Shown: one piece after another, positions 17,486 through 25,440 of the stretch
How positions within the stretch are numbered: the stretch's first letter is position 1
Layout: every line of letters begins with the position of its first letter
Assembly (NCBI RefSeq): GCF_029688865.1
Contig: NZ_JARUKV010000018.1
Location: 1 to 64,000 of the forward strand
DNA: 64,000 nt
From: Natronococcus sp. A-GB7
GTDB taxonomy: Archaea > Halobacteriota > Halobacteria > Halobacteriales > Natrialbaceae
Direction of reading: 5' to 3'
Program-made: the position numbers and the translations under genes
Notes under the pieces: generated by a model
Database searches by the model: none
What the model was told of the DNA's origin: nothing
The model's input: the letters and a program-made list of their open reading frames with translations, nothing else

Positions 17486-17533
17486 ATGAACCGAAGCGTG
17501 CGGACGGCGCCCCGTGCGGGGGAGCCGCGATGA
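17486..17533 (+). CDS. Possible 15-residue leader ORF overlapping cbiA
   Basis: ATG at 17486 opens a frame reading MNRSVRTAPRAGEPR. Its TGA overlaps the cbiA ATG in the arrangement ATGA. Overlap of this kind is common for coupled haloarchaeal genes, so this may be a leader peptide or the remnant of a former upstream gene cut by the TnpB element. Its composition is basic, unlike normal haloarchaeal proteins, so chance is a real alternative. Confidence 0.3.
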   Translation: MNRSVRTAPRAGEPR

Positions 17534-18846
17534 GGGGGTTCGTCCTCGGCGGCGTCAGCTCCGGCGTCGGCAAGACCGTCGCGACGCTGTCGGTAATCCA
17601 GACACTCGAGGATGCCGGCTACGCCGTCCAGCCCGCGAAGGCGGGGCCGGACTTCATCGATCCGAGCCACCACGAGGCGATCGCGGGACGGCCCTCCCGC
17701 ACGCTCGACCTGTGGCTCTGTGGCGAGGACGGACTCCGTCGGAACTACTACCGCGGCGAGGGCGACGTCTGCGTCGTCGAGGGCGTCATGGGGCTGTACG
17801 ACGGCGACGGCTCGAGCACGGCGATGGTCGCCGAGGCGCTCGACCTCCCCGTCGTGCTCGTCGTCGACGCCAGTGCGGGGATGGAAAGCGTCGCCGCAAC
17901 GGCCCTCGGCTTTCGCGAGTACGCCGATCGAATCGGCCGCGACGTCGAGGTCGCCGGGATCGTCGCCCAGCGGGCCCACGGCGGTCGCCACGAGCAGGGC
18001 ATTCGAGACGCGCTGCCCGAGGAACTCGAGTACTTCGGACGGATCCCGCCGAACCCCGACCTCGAGATTCCCGACCGTCACCTGGGCCTCGAGATGGGCG
18101 CGGAGGCAGCGCTGCCCCGCGAGGCGCTGCGGGAGGCCGCCGAGCCCCTCGAGGCCGAGCGGCTGGCGGCGGTGGCGAGCGAACCCGTCGCGCTCGAGGG
18201 GGAGGCAGGGGCCGACGAGGGGGCGACTCCCGTCGACGCCCACGTCGCCGTCGCCAGCGACGCGGCCTTCTGCTTTCGGTACCCCGCGACGATCGAGCGG
18301 TTCCGCGAGCGCGCCGACCTCGTGACGTTCTCGCCGGTCGCGGGCGACCCGGTGCCCGACTGCGACGGCGTCTACCTTCCCGGGGGCTACCCCGAACTCC
18401 ACGTCGAGGAGCTCGAAGCGGGCGGCACCCTCGCCGAGCTCGGCGAGCGCGCGAGCGAGGGCCTCCCCGTCCTCGGCGAGTGCGGTGGGCTGATGGCCAT
18501 GTCACGGTCGCTGACGACCGCCGACGGTGAGCGCGGCGAGATGGCGGGGATCCTGCCCGCGGACGTGACGATGCACGACCGCTACCAGGCGCTCGACCAC
18601 GTCGAACTCGAGGCTGTCGACGGCACGCTCACCGCGACGGCGGGCGAGTCGATCCGTGGCCACGAGTTCCACTACTCGAGTGCCGACGTCGAGGGCGACG
18701 CCCGCTTCGCGTTCGAGACGGTCCGGGGCGACGGTATCGACGGCGACCGCGACGGCCTCCTCGAGTACGACTCGCTTGGCACCTACGCCCACGTTCATCC
18801 CGAGAGCGGGGCGTTCGATCGGTTCCTCGAGCGTCTCGACGGATGA
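17530..18846 (+). CDS. cbiA: Cobyrinate a,c-diamide synthase
   Basis: A 438-residue ATP- and glutamine-dependent amidotransferase of cobalamin synthesis. It amidates side chains a and c of cobyrinate in the cytoplasm. The N-terminal dethiobiotin-synthetase-like domain opens with the P-loop GGVSSGVGKT (7-16), followed by AGPDFIDPSHH and VVEGVMGLYDG, both typical of CbiA. The C-terminal class I glutamine amidotransferase domain has the nucleophile Cys318 in LGECGGLMAM and a conserved His in RGHEFHYS near 377. Other cobalamin genes are not in the window. The TnpB element ends about 190 bases upstream of the leader ORF and may have separated cbiA from a former operon. Confidence 0.92.
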   Translation: MRGFVLGGVSSGVGKTVATLSVIQTLEDAGYAVQPAKAGPDFIDPSHHEAIAGRPSRTLDLWLCGEDGLRRNYYRGEGDVCVVEGVMGLYDGDGSSTAMVAEALDLPVVLVVDASAGMESVAATALGFREYADRIGRDVEVAGIVAQRAHGGRHEQGIRDALPEELEYFGRIPPNPDLEIPDRHLGLEMGAEAALPREALREAAEPLEAERLAAVASEPVALEGEAGADEGATPVDAHVAVASDAAFCFRYPATIERFRERADLVTFSPVAGDPVPDCDGVYLPGGYPELHVEELEAGGTLAELGERASEGLPVLGECGGLMAMSRSLTTADGERGEMAGILPADVTMHDRYQALDHVELEAVDGTLTATAGESIRGHEFHYSSADVEGDARFAFETVRGDGIDGDRDGLLEYDSLGTYAHVHPESGAFDRFLERLDG

Positions 18847-18910
18847 GTGCCGAGCGAGCGGTCTCGGATCGATCCCGTCGTTTGATGACAATCGACGCGA
18901 ATGGCGAGCT

Positions 18911-19837
18911 ATGGAAGCGGCAACGCCGACGACCGTCGTCCTGCCGACGACGGGGTGGAACGACGCCTGCGAGCAGGTCGCCGCCCAGCTTCGACCGGGA
19001 GACGAACTCCTCGTCGTCTGCGACGATCCCTGCGAGTCGGTCGCCGAACGCGCCGAAGAGTACTCCGGCGTCAGACTGATCGTCGCCGGCGAGCCGAAGG
19101 GCTGTTCCGGAAAGGCCAACGCGATCGCGGCCGGAATGGAGGCCGCAGAAACGGAACGGATCGTCTGGACCGACGACGACTTCTACCACCCGCCCGACTG
19201 GCTCGAGGGGCTCCGTGCCGACTACGACCGGCAGGGGCCGACCGCCGAGGTGCCCGTGTTCGTCGGGCGGGATCCCCTCGCCGCCGTACTCGAGCCCACC
19301 CATGTGATCAGCGGAACGCTCGCCGTCTTCCTCGCGAACATCCCGTGGGCCGGCGCCCTCGTCTTCGAGCGCGGTGATCTCGAGGACGAGGCGGCCTTTC
19401 TCGCCGATCTTCGGCGAACGATCAGCGACGATGGGCTCCTGATGGAACACGTCGAGTTTACGACTGTCGCGCGAACCCGACGCGTCGAGATCGGCGGCTC
19501 GATCCGCGAGACGCTCGAGAACCAGGCGCGGTTCGTCCAGATCGTTCGTTACCACGATCCGGCGGGACTCGCCGCCCAGGGAGCGATCGGAGCCGCGTTA
19601 ACCGCGGCTTGCGTACTGTTCCCGCTTCCGGCCTTCCTCCTGACGACGGCCCTGATGGCCGGTGTCTACGCCGCCTTCGGGATCCGGCGCTGGACGTTTC
19701 TCGCAGCCTACCCCGTGGCGCTGGCGGCGCTTCCACTGCTGTGCTACGGCCTGGCTCGTCGGTCGTTCGTCTGGGGTGGGAGGCGCTATCGGTGGCGCAG
19801 CAAGTTCGACGTCGCGGTCGAGGCCGACCACGAGTGA
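18911..19837 (+). CDS. Family-2 glycosyltransferase with membrane helices
   Basis: A 308-residue GT-A fold protein. The start (MEAATPTTVVLPTTGWND) leads into LLVVCDDP and KGCSGKANAIAAGMEAA, and the metal/nucleotide motif WTDDDF lies near residue 85. The C-terminal 90 residues contain about three hydrophobic helices, so the enzyme is membrane-bound, as are ceramide-glucosyltransferase-like GT2 proteins. It starts 64 bases after cbiA on the same strand and may be co-transcribed. The acceptor could be a lipid or dolichol-linked sugar. The specific reaction is unknown. Confidence 0.8.
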   Translation: MEAATPTTVVLPTTGWNDACEQVAAQLRPGDELLVVCDDPCESVAERAEEYSGVRLIVAGEPKGCSGKANAIAAGMEAAETERIVWTDDDFYHPPDWLEGLRADYDRQGPTAEVPVFVGRDPLAAVLEPTHVISGTLAVFLANIPWAGALVFERGDLEDEAAFLADLRRTISDDGLLMEHVEFTTVARTRRVEIGGSIRETLENQARFVQIVRYHDPAGLAAQGAIGAALTAACVLFPLPAFLLTTALMAGVYAAFGIRRWTFLAAYPVALAALPLLCYGLARRSFVWGGRRYRWRSKFDVAVEADHE

Positions 19838-20218
19838 TCCGACGCCGATGCGTGAGGTTTTCGGGGCGACACTCACGGCGGTCCTCGGTCGACCGGTAGC
19901 CGTCGCTCGGCGTTCGGCCCGACCGTTCCGTACGACGACCACACTTCGCCAACTTCAGTTTCCATACATCAAACAGAATTGTTTTAGTGGCCTCGGCGGT
20001 CATCCCCGGGTGATGCTACCCAACGCGCAGTCACACGATCGGAGACCGGGGCCGTCGCCGTCGTCGGCTCTGCCCGTCGCTGGACGGACGTCCGTGCCCA
20101 CCTTCGAGGATCGCTTCGCCGAGTGCGCTCTCACGCGCGACCGACCGCTCGAGGGAGGAATCGTCGGTCGAGCGACCCACGACTCGCATCGTGGGGCGGT
20201 TTCCGTCGCGGAGTAAGT
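19838..20218. other. Intergenic region before the beta-propeller gene
   Basis: No supported gene. A plus-strand frame from an ATG at 20012 ends in TAA two bases before the next gene, but its composition is serine/arginine-rich and unlike its neighbours. A short AT-rich stretch at 19965-19990 could hold a promoter. Confidence 0.45.
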
Positions 20219-21529
20219 ATGACGAAGGCTGACGCAGAACGCGACGAAGGGGACGGCGACGGGCGAGGGTCGGCGTTCCGACGCCGTTCGCTCGGCGAGA
20301 TCGAGAGCGCCCGCAGTCGGCACATGTGGAGACGCTCGTCGGTTCACGCGACCGACGGAGTCGTCGTCGCCGGGCGGTGGGACGGTACCGTCACGGCCTT
20401 CGAGGCCGACTCGCTCGAGACCCGGTGGTCCGTCGAGCATCCCGACCACGCGGTCGGTATCGCGACGCTCGAGGGCGGCGATGGAGGAACGGGCGACGAC
20501 GGCGACCGTGCGGACGCGGTCGTCGCCGGACGCGGGGAGATGGGAACGATTGCGACCTACGACCTCGAGACGGGCGACTGCCGCTGGCGGTACGAGGCCG
20601 CCGACGACGTCGGCGAACCGGTTCGGGAGAGCGTCTTCGCCCAGCCGTACGTCGTCGCCCTCGAGACCGACGGCGACAGACTGTACGCGGCGACCCGTCG
20701 CTACGAGCGCGACGGCGAGACCCGGCGGTGGGAGAGTACGGTTCTCGCGTTCGATTCCGGGGGAACGGTCCGCTGGCGGTACGACACCGACGCCTCGCCG
20801 ATCGTGCTCGAATTGAACGAGTCGGGAGAGCGCCTGGCCGTCGGCTACAACCGCTGTCAGGGAGAGCACGACAACGGCCTGGTGGTTCTCGAAACCGATA
20901 CCGGTGACCTCGCCTGGACCTGGGACCCCGGCACCGAGGGCGACCGCCGCGTCGGTGACGTCTCCTTCGACGACGGGTGCCTCGCGGTCGCGAGCCACGG
21001 CGACAAGCGCGGCTACCTGCTCGAGTCGGGCGGCGCCGAGCGCTGGCGGGTCGATCTCGCGACCGAGACGGAGATCGACGGCGAACGGCTGTACGCCTAT
21101 CCGAACCACGCCTACGCGAACGGCGGGCGGGTGGCGTTTCTCACGGGGAACACCTACGCCGCGGAGAGCCGCGAGACGGCGGGCCGTCACCCGAACGAAC
21201 ACCGGATCGCCGTCTTCGGCGAGGACGGGCGGCCGCTGTGGGACGACTCCGTACGCGGGTTCGTCCACGGCCTCGCGACCGACGGTTCTCGAATCGTCGT
21301 CCCCTGCGCGCAGAACTTCCGGGATCGGGATCCCGACGCCCACGCCGTTCGTCGATTCGATCTCGAGTCCGGCCCGCTCGAGCACGAGCGACTCGAGGGG
21401 ATCGCTACCGCCGCAGCGATCGAGGACGGAACGGTTGCCGCGATCGAGGAACCGGTGACCTACCACGACGACGGACGGACACGCGGCGAGTACGCTCTCG
21501 CCGTCGGATCGGTCGCTCCTCGAGAGTGA
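20219..21529 (+). CDS. PQQ/WD40-type beta-propeller protein
   Basis: A 436-residue protein made of repeated beta-propeller blades. Blade-like units with a DG..V..G..DG/TG.. W pattern recur (VVVAGRWDGTVTAFEADSLETRWSV, TYDLETGDCRWRYE, VFGEDGRPLWDDS), at least six times between about residues 45 and 430. No signal peptide is visible, so it is likely cytoplasmic and used for protein or ligand binding rather than PQQ catalysis. The N-terminus is charged and disordered. It lies just upstream of the cluster of acidic proteins in the same direction, with a 117-base gap, so a functional link is possible but unproven. Confidence 0.75.
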   Translation: MTKADAERDEGDGDGRGSAFRRRSLGEIESARSRHMWRRSSVHATDGVVVAGRWDGTVTAFEADSLETRWSVEHPDHAVGIATLEGGDGGTGDDGDRADAVVAGRGEMGTIATYDLETGDCRWRYEAADDVGEPVRESVFAQPYVVALETDGDRLYAATRRYERDGETRRWESTVLAFDSGGTVRWRYDTDASPIVLELNESGERLAVGYNRCQGEHDNGLVVLETDTGDLAWTWDPGTEGDRRVGDVSFDDGCLAVASHGDKRGYLLESGGAERWRVDLATETEIDGERLYAYPNHAYANGGRVAFLTGNTYAAESRETAGRHPNEHRIAVFGEDGRPLWDDSVRGFVHGLATDGSRIVVPCAQNFRDRDPDAHAVRRFDLESGPLEHERLEGIATAAAIEDGTVAAIEEPVTYHDDGRTRGEYALAVGSVAPRE

Positions 21530-21646
21530 ATCCGCTGTAGGGACACGAGGACCGCCGCACACATTTCGTTTCACTGTAACTGAGACAGAAATCGCATACG
21601 CAAGGCAAACCCCCACAATGGACACTCTCGTCTGTGTTTCCAGATA

Positions 21647-22708
21647 ATGACAGAGACGAGAGAGCACGACGACTCGGAAGACCGTACGGACTCCGGACTC
21701 GAGGACGCCGGTCTCCGTTCGATGCTGGCCGACGACAAGGGTGAACCGCGACGAGTGATGACCGACGGTGGCGAGGACGAACTGCCAGACGAAGAGGAAG
21801 AGGAGGAAGAAGAGGCTGAAGAGGACGAAGACGAAGAAGAAGAGGAGGAAGACGCAGAAGACGAAGAGGACGAAGAGGAAGAAGAAGCCGAAGAGGACGA
21901 AGACGAGGAAGACGAAGAGGAAGAAGAAGCCGAAGAGGACGAAGACGAGGAAGACGAAGAGGAAGAAGAAGCCGAAGAGGACGAAGACGAGGAAGACGAA
22001 GAGGAAGAAGAAGCTGAAGAAGACGAAGAGGACGAAGAAGACGAAGAGGACGAAGACGAGGAAGAGGAAGAAGAAGCGGAAGAGGAGGAAGACGCGGAAG
22101 ACGAAGAACAGCCAGTCGGCCACGAACAGGGCGCCGAAGACTCCTACGAGGACGACGACGCGACGAACGTCCTCCACCTCGACCTCGACGGACTGTTCCT
22201 CGACCTGCTCGGACTCGAGGTCAACCTCGACCCCGTCGTGCTCAACCTTTCGGCCCGGCCGGGAGAGGGGAACCTGCTCGGCAACCTGCTGTCCGCCGTG
22301 GCCGGGCTGCTCGACGGCTCCCAGGAACTGCTTGGCGGCGTCCAGGATCTGCTCTCGCGCCCGGCGGAGGCACTCTCGTCGATCGTCGATCGCTCCCAGG
22401 AGGCGCTGATGTCGCTCGTGAGTAGACCGCGGGAGTTCGTCAGCGAACTGCTCGGCGGCGACGACGAGGGCGACGAGGAGGATGCCGGAGGTGACGAGGA
22501 CGACGAAGGCCAGGACGAGGACGCACAGGGTCGGATCTCCTCGGCCATCGAAACGATGACCGACAGCCTGCGCGGGCTGATTCCGGACCTGCCCGTCGAG
22601 GAGTTCATCGCCACTGTCGTCCGTGAGATCCTCCAGGCGCTGATCGACCAGCTCGAGGGCGACGAGGAATCGAACGAACAGGAAGGCGAGGCGGAGGCGA
22701 GCGCATAA
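21647..22708 (+). CDS. Acidic-block protein with LLGNLL-type hydrophobic domain (cluster protein 1)
   Basis: A 353-residue protein of unknown function. Residues 1-48 are polar. About 49-153 is almost pure Glu/Asp with Ala, built partly from a 42-bp tandem repeat. About 172-265 is an ordered module: LHLDLDGLFLDLLGLEVNLD, then the conserved-looking GNLLGNLLSAVAGLLDG and further amphipathic segments. A second acidic block (about 268-290) precedes a final amphipathic helix pair (VEEFIATVVREILQALIDQLEG). From memory the LLGLxVxLD...GNLLGNLL(C/S)AVAGLLDG pattern also occurs in unrelated bacterial hypothetical proteins. No signal peptide. The next gene starts two bases after its stop codon, and four genes form a unit. 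Confidence 0.8.
   Translation: MTETREHDDSEDRTDSGLEDAGLRSMLADDKGEPRRVMTDGGEDELPDEEEEEEEEAEEDEDEEEEEEDAEDEEDEEEEEAEEDEDEEDEEEEEAEEDEDEEDEEEEEAEEDEDEEDEEEEEAEEDEEDEEDEEDEDEEEEEEAEEEEDAEDEEQPVGHEQGAEDSYEDDDATNVLHLDLDGLFLDLLGLEVNLDPVVLNLSARPGEGNLLGNLLSAVAGLLDGSQELLGGVQDLLSRPAEALSSIVDRSQEALMSLVSRPREFVSELLGGDDEGDEEDAGGDEDDEGQDEDAQGRISSAIETMTDSLRGLIPDLPVEEFIATVVREILQALIDQLEGDEESNEQEGEAEASA
21887..22012 (+). repeat. Three perfect copies of a 42-bp tandem repeat
   Basis: Units start at 21887, 21929 and 21971; a diverged fourth begins at 22013 (GCT instead of GCC). Each encodes the 14-residue unit AEEDEDEEDEEEEE. Identity at the DNA level suggests recent slippage or recombination, so repeat number may vary between strains. 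Confidence 0.9.
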
Positions 22709-22710
22709 CA

Positions 22711-23121
22711 ATGAGTGAGGAATCCCAGTCGCTGACGGAACAGATCGACTACGACAAGATCACCGAGAACCTCGAGCTCGAGGAGCTCATCGAGGGAACC
22801 CAGTGGGAAGACGAGATCAGCGAGGACGAACCCATCGGCGAGACGCTGGGTGGGTTGATCGGCGCGATCATCGGTCGCAAGATCGGCGAGCAGGTCGGGC
22901 GCACGATCGGCGACCTCGTCGTCGAAGAGCTGCTCAGTGCTGGTGAGGACGACGAGGACGAAGACGAAGAGACGACCGAAGGCGGTGACGAGGGCGAAGA
23001 ATCCGAGGACGACGAAACGGAGGACGACGAGGAGGACGCCGCTGACGAGGACGAAGAATCGGCCGAAGACGGCGACGAAGACGAGGAGAGTGAAGACGAC
23101 TCAGAGGACGGAGGGGAGTAG
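22711..23121 (+). CDS. Glycine-zipper protein with acidic tail (cluster protein 2)
   Basis: A 136-residue protein of unknown function. A charged N-terminus (1-45) leads to a glycine zipper at about 46-75: GETLGGLIGAIIGRKIGEQV then GRTIGDLVVEELL, with Gly every fourth residue. The remaining 60 residues are nearly all Asp/Glu. Glycine zippers pack helices tightly in membranes or oligomers; here the segment is amphipathic and short of a full hydrophobic span, so an oligomerising helix is as likely as membrane insertion. Its zipper resembles that of the next gene, which implies common origin. It starts two bases after the stop of cluster gene 1. Confidence 0.8.
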   Translation: MSEESQSLTEQIDYDKITENLELEELIEGTQWEDEISEDEPIGETLGGLIGAIIGRKIGEQVGRTIGDLVVEELLSAGEDDEDEDEETTEGGDEGEESEDDETEDDEEDAADEDEESAEDGDEDEESEDDSEDGGE

Positions 23122-23166
23122 CCGTGACACCGAGTTCTCCGCTACGACCCACTCGAGGTGAGCGCG

Positions 23167-23916
23167 ATGAGTGAGGACTCCGGGCTGAAGCAGATGGTTA
23201 CCGACGAGGTTACCGAACAGGTCGACGTTTCCGATCTGCTCGGCGACGGCAACCTCGAGGACAACCTCGACGGCGGCGAGGTCGGTGCGGCCGTCGGCAG
23301 ACAGTTCGGCGAACAGCTCGGTCGCGAACTCGGCGCGACGATCGGTCGCGATATCCAGGAAACCCTCCGAGAGGGGATCGAGAACGGAAAGAGCCTCCGC
23401 GAGCTCGTCTCGGATCTGGTGGCCGCGATCCGGACGGCGATCCGCGATGCGATCACCTGCGTCGTCGGCCAGGACGCCCTCTCGTCGGCGACCGGTGCGC
23501 TCACCGGCGACGAGGCGGAGGACGAGGAGTCCGAAGCCGACGAAACTGAGGACGAGGAGACGACGGAGGCGGAGGACGAGGAGTCCGAAGCCGACGAAAC
23601 CGAGGACGAGAGCGACGAGGACGAGGAAGCCGAGGAAGCCGAAGAAGCCGACGAAGCCGAGGACGACGAAAGCGACAAGGACGCTGCCGACGAAGACGAC
23701 GGCGAGGACGAGGCCCCGGAGGAGCCGTCGGTCGAGGAACTCGAGAACCTGCGACGCGAGACCCTCGAGGACTTCCTCGGCGTGATGTCGTACCAGGATC
23801 TGCAGTCGGTCGCCAAGGACGTCGGCGTCAAGGCGAACCTCAGCCGCGAGGAGATGACCGGCGAGATCATCGAGGCGGTCGCCGACGAGGAATCCGACGG
23901 CGACGACTCGTCGTAG
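23167..23916 (+). CDS. Glycine-zipper protein with acidic linker and SAP-like C-terminus (cluster protein 3)
   Basis: A 249-residue protein. Residues about 35-65 form a glycine zipper (GGEVGAAVGRQFGEQLGREL then GATIGRD) related to that of cluster protein 2. About 70-115 is helical and includes one Cys (ITCVVGQD). About 116-195 is an acidic linker. The last 50 residues (LEDFLGVMSYQDLQSVAKDV, then GVKANLSREEMTGEIIEAV) have the two-helix, K/R-spaced pattern of SAP/Rho-N-like domains, which often bind nucleic acid. I took the ATG at 23167; a GTG nine bases earlier is possible. The previous gene ends 45 bases before. Confidence 0.78.
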   Translation: MSEDSGLKQMVTDEVTEQVDVSDLLGDGNLEDNLDGGEVGAAVGRQFGEQLGRELGATIGRDIQETLREGIENGKSLRELVSDLVAAIRTAIRDAITCVVGQDALSSATGALTGDEAEDEESEADETEDEETTEAEDEESEADETEDESDEDEEAEEAEEADEAEDDESDKDAADEDDGEDEAPEEPSVEELENLRRETLEDFLGVMSYQDLQSVAKDVGVKANLSREEMTGEIIEAVADEESDGDDSS

Positions 23917-23963
23917 TCCCACCGGTATCGACCGGGGCTTCCACCTAATCCCGATCCAGAACC

Positions 23964-24929
23964 ATGACCGACGAACTCTACGATCGTATTGCGGAGATTC
24001 TCGACGAGGCCAGCACCGAGAGCGGGGCACTCGCCGTTCCGGACGACGACGACGGCGCCGACAGCGAGCTGCTCGAGCTCTCCGAGGAGGCAGCCGATCT
24101 CCTCGAGTCGACCGACCCCCGCGAGCTGCTCGAGGCGGTCGGGCTGGGCACGCTCGAGGATGGAACCGAACCCGAGACCGTCCCCGAGGCGATCACCAAG
24201 GGCGAGCCCGAACGCGTCGAGGAGCTCCGGCGGCTGGTCCGGCTCGCGAAACTTGGCGACCGCGAGGAGGAGGGCGAGCTCGGGACCGCGATCGACGGGC
24301 TCCGCGAGGCAACCGAGGAGGGCGACAGCGATGGCGACGACGAAGCGGATGAGCAGGGCGATACCGAGGACGAGTCGGAGGACGAAGACGACGGGGCGGC
24401 TGAAGACGACGAGACAGCTGAAGACGAGTCAGAGGACGAGGAGGAAGCCGCGGACGACGAGGAAGCAACTGACGACGAAGACGGGGACGACGAGGGTGCG
24501 ACCGACGAACTCGAGGAGCGTCTCCGGGACGCCGTCGGTTCGTCGGTCGAGGAGTTCGGCGCGGACCTCGAGTCGGTTCGGGAGCAGCTGGCGGCGGCTG
24601 CCGACGACGGGTCGGACGAGGACGAGGAGGACGAAGAGGACGGTCTCCTCGAGTCCGCGGGCGATCTTCTGGATTCCGAGGACGACGACGGAGACGAGGA
24701 TGACGAGGATGAAGACGACGGACTCCTGGACTCCGACGACGACGAAGACGAGGACGATGACGATGACGATGACGATGACGACGATGACGACGGCCTGCTG
24801 GGCTCCGGCGACGACGGACTCGGCTCGAGCGAATCGTCTCGGCACTCGACGATGGCGCCACCACCAAACGAGCGGGCGGACATGAACGCGGTCAAGCGCC
24901 ACTCGACGATGCCGAAGCGAAACCGGTAG
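23964..24929 (+). CDS. Acidic protein with helical domain and basic RHSTM tail (cluster protein 4)
   Basis: A 321-residue protein of unknown function. The N-terminal 110 residues form a helical domain (LYDRIAEILDEAS... LLELSEEAADLLESTDPREL... ERVEELRRLVRLAKLGD). Acidic blocks fill about 115-180 and 205-285, the second containing an unbroken run of about a dozen Asp. Between them is a helix (ELEERLRDAVGSSVEEFGAD). The last 30 residues switch to a basic, Pro/Met-containing tail in which RHSTM occurs twice (SRHSTMAPP and KRHSTMPKR). The repeated tail motif looks like a docking or sorting peptide. It closes the four-gene group; a universal stress gene follows after 47 bases. Confidence 0.78.
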   Translation: MTDELYDRIAEILDEASTESGALAVPDDDDGADSELLELSEEAADLLESTDPRELLEAVGLGTLEDGTEPETVPEAITKGEPERVEELRRLVRLAKLGDREEEGELGTAIDGLREATEEGDSDGDDEADEQGDTEDESEDEDDGAAEDDETAEDESEDEEEAADDEEATDDEDGDDEGATDELEERLRDAVGSSVEEFGADLESVREQLAAAADDGSDEDEEDEEDGLLESAGDLLDSEDDDGDEDDEDEDDGLLDSDDDEDEDDDDDDDDDDDDDGLLGSGDDGLGSSESSRHSTMAPPPNERADMNAVKRHSTMPKRNR

Positions 24930-24976
24930 CCGTTCACGGTCCGTAGCTCTTTGTCGCTGGTTCGCGTAGATCCGGT

Positions 24977-25405
24977 ATGTACGACTCGATCCTCGTCGCG
25001 ACCGACGGCAGCGAGACGGCGTCGGTAGCCGTCGAACACGCGATCGATCTCGCGGACCGACTCGAGGCGACGCTGTACGGCGTCGCCGTCCTCGAGACCC
25101 GAACCGAGTACGACAACGCCATCGTCGATCCGGACGAGGTCGAACGCCACCTCCGGGAGCGGTCCGAGACGTCGCTCGCAACCCTCGAGGAGCGGGCCGA
25201 AGCGGCCGACGTTCCGGTCGAGACGGCCGTTCGGGTCGGGGTCCCACACGAGGAGATCGTCACCTACGCCGACGACTGCGGTGTCGACGCGATCGTCGTC
25301 GGCAGCCGCGGACGATCGGATTTCAGGGGAGCCCTGCTCGGGAGCACCGTCGACGCCGTCGTCAGGCTCGCGACGCGACCGGTACTCGTCGTCGGCGACG
25401 GGTGA
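24977..25405 (+). CDS. Universal stress protein (UspA family)
   Basis: A 142-residue single-domain USP. It opens with the classical MYDSILVATDGSE strand-loop and ends with the nucleotide-binding motif GSRGRSDFRGALLGSTVDAVVR (G-x2-G-x9-G-S), so ATP binding is expected. It is cytoplasmic and probably dimeric. Its position directly after the four acidic-protein genes, in the same direction, suggests a stress link for that cluster, although the 47-base gap allows a separate promoter. Confidence 0.9.
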   Translation: MYDSILVATDGSETASVAVEHAIDLADRLEATLYGVAVLETRTEYDNAIVDPDEVERHLRERSETSLATLEERAEAADVPVETAVRVGVPHEEIVTYADDCGVDAIVVGSRGRSDFRGALLGSTVDAVVRLATRPVLVVGDG

Positions 25406-25440
25406 GGAGTTTTATTCCTCCTCCGAGTACCTTTTTGCAG

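Noticed and set aside
20012-20218. 67-codon frame ending two bases before the beta-propeller gene
   Set aside because: Ser/Arg/Pro-rich with no acidic bias and no recognisable domain; the spacing alone is weak evidence.
21618-21647. Nine-codon frame (MDTLVCVSR) overlapping the start of cluster gene 1 as TAATG
   Set aside because: Too short and without an upstream signal to separate from chance.
21781-22110. Poly-Glu repeat considered as a CRISPR array or non-coding satellite
   Set aside because: Repeats are directly adjacent without spacers and keep an intact reading frame of a gene, so it is a coding tandem repeat.
20000-22711. Very long minus-strand frame opposite the beta-propeller and acidic genes
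   Set aside because: It mirrors the poly-Glu codons of the real gene as poly-Phe/Leu runs; the plus strand has the expected haloarchaeal composition and start context.
23978-25249. Minus-strand serine-rich frame opposite cluster gene 4 and usp
   Set aside because: Serine runs are the antisense reading of GAC/GAG repeats; it also spans the clear UspA gene on the other strand.
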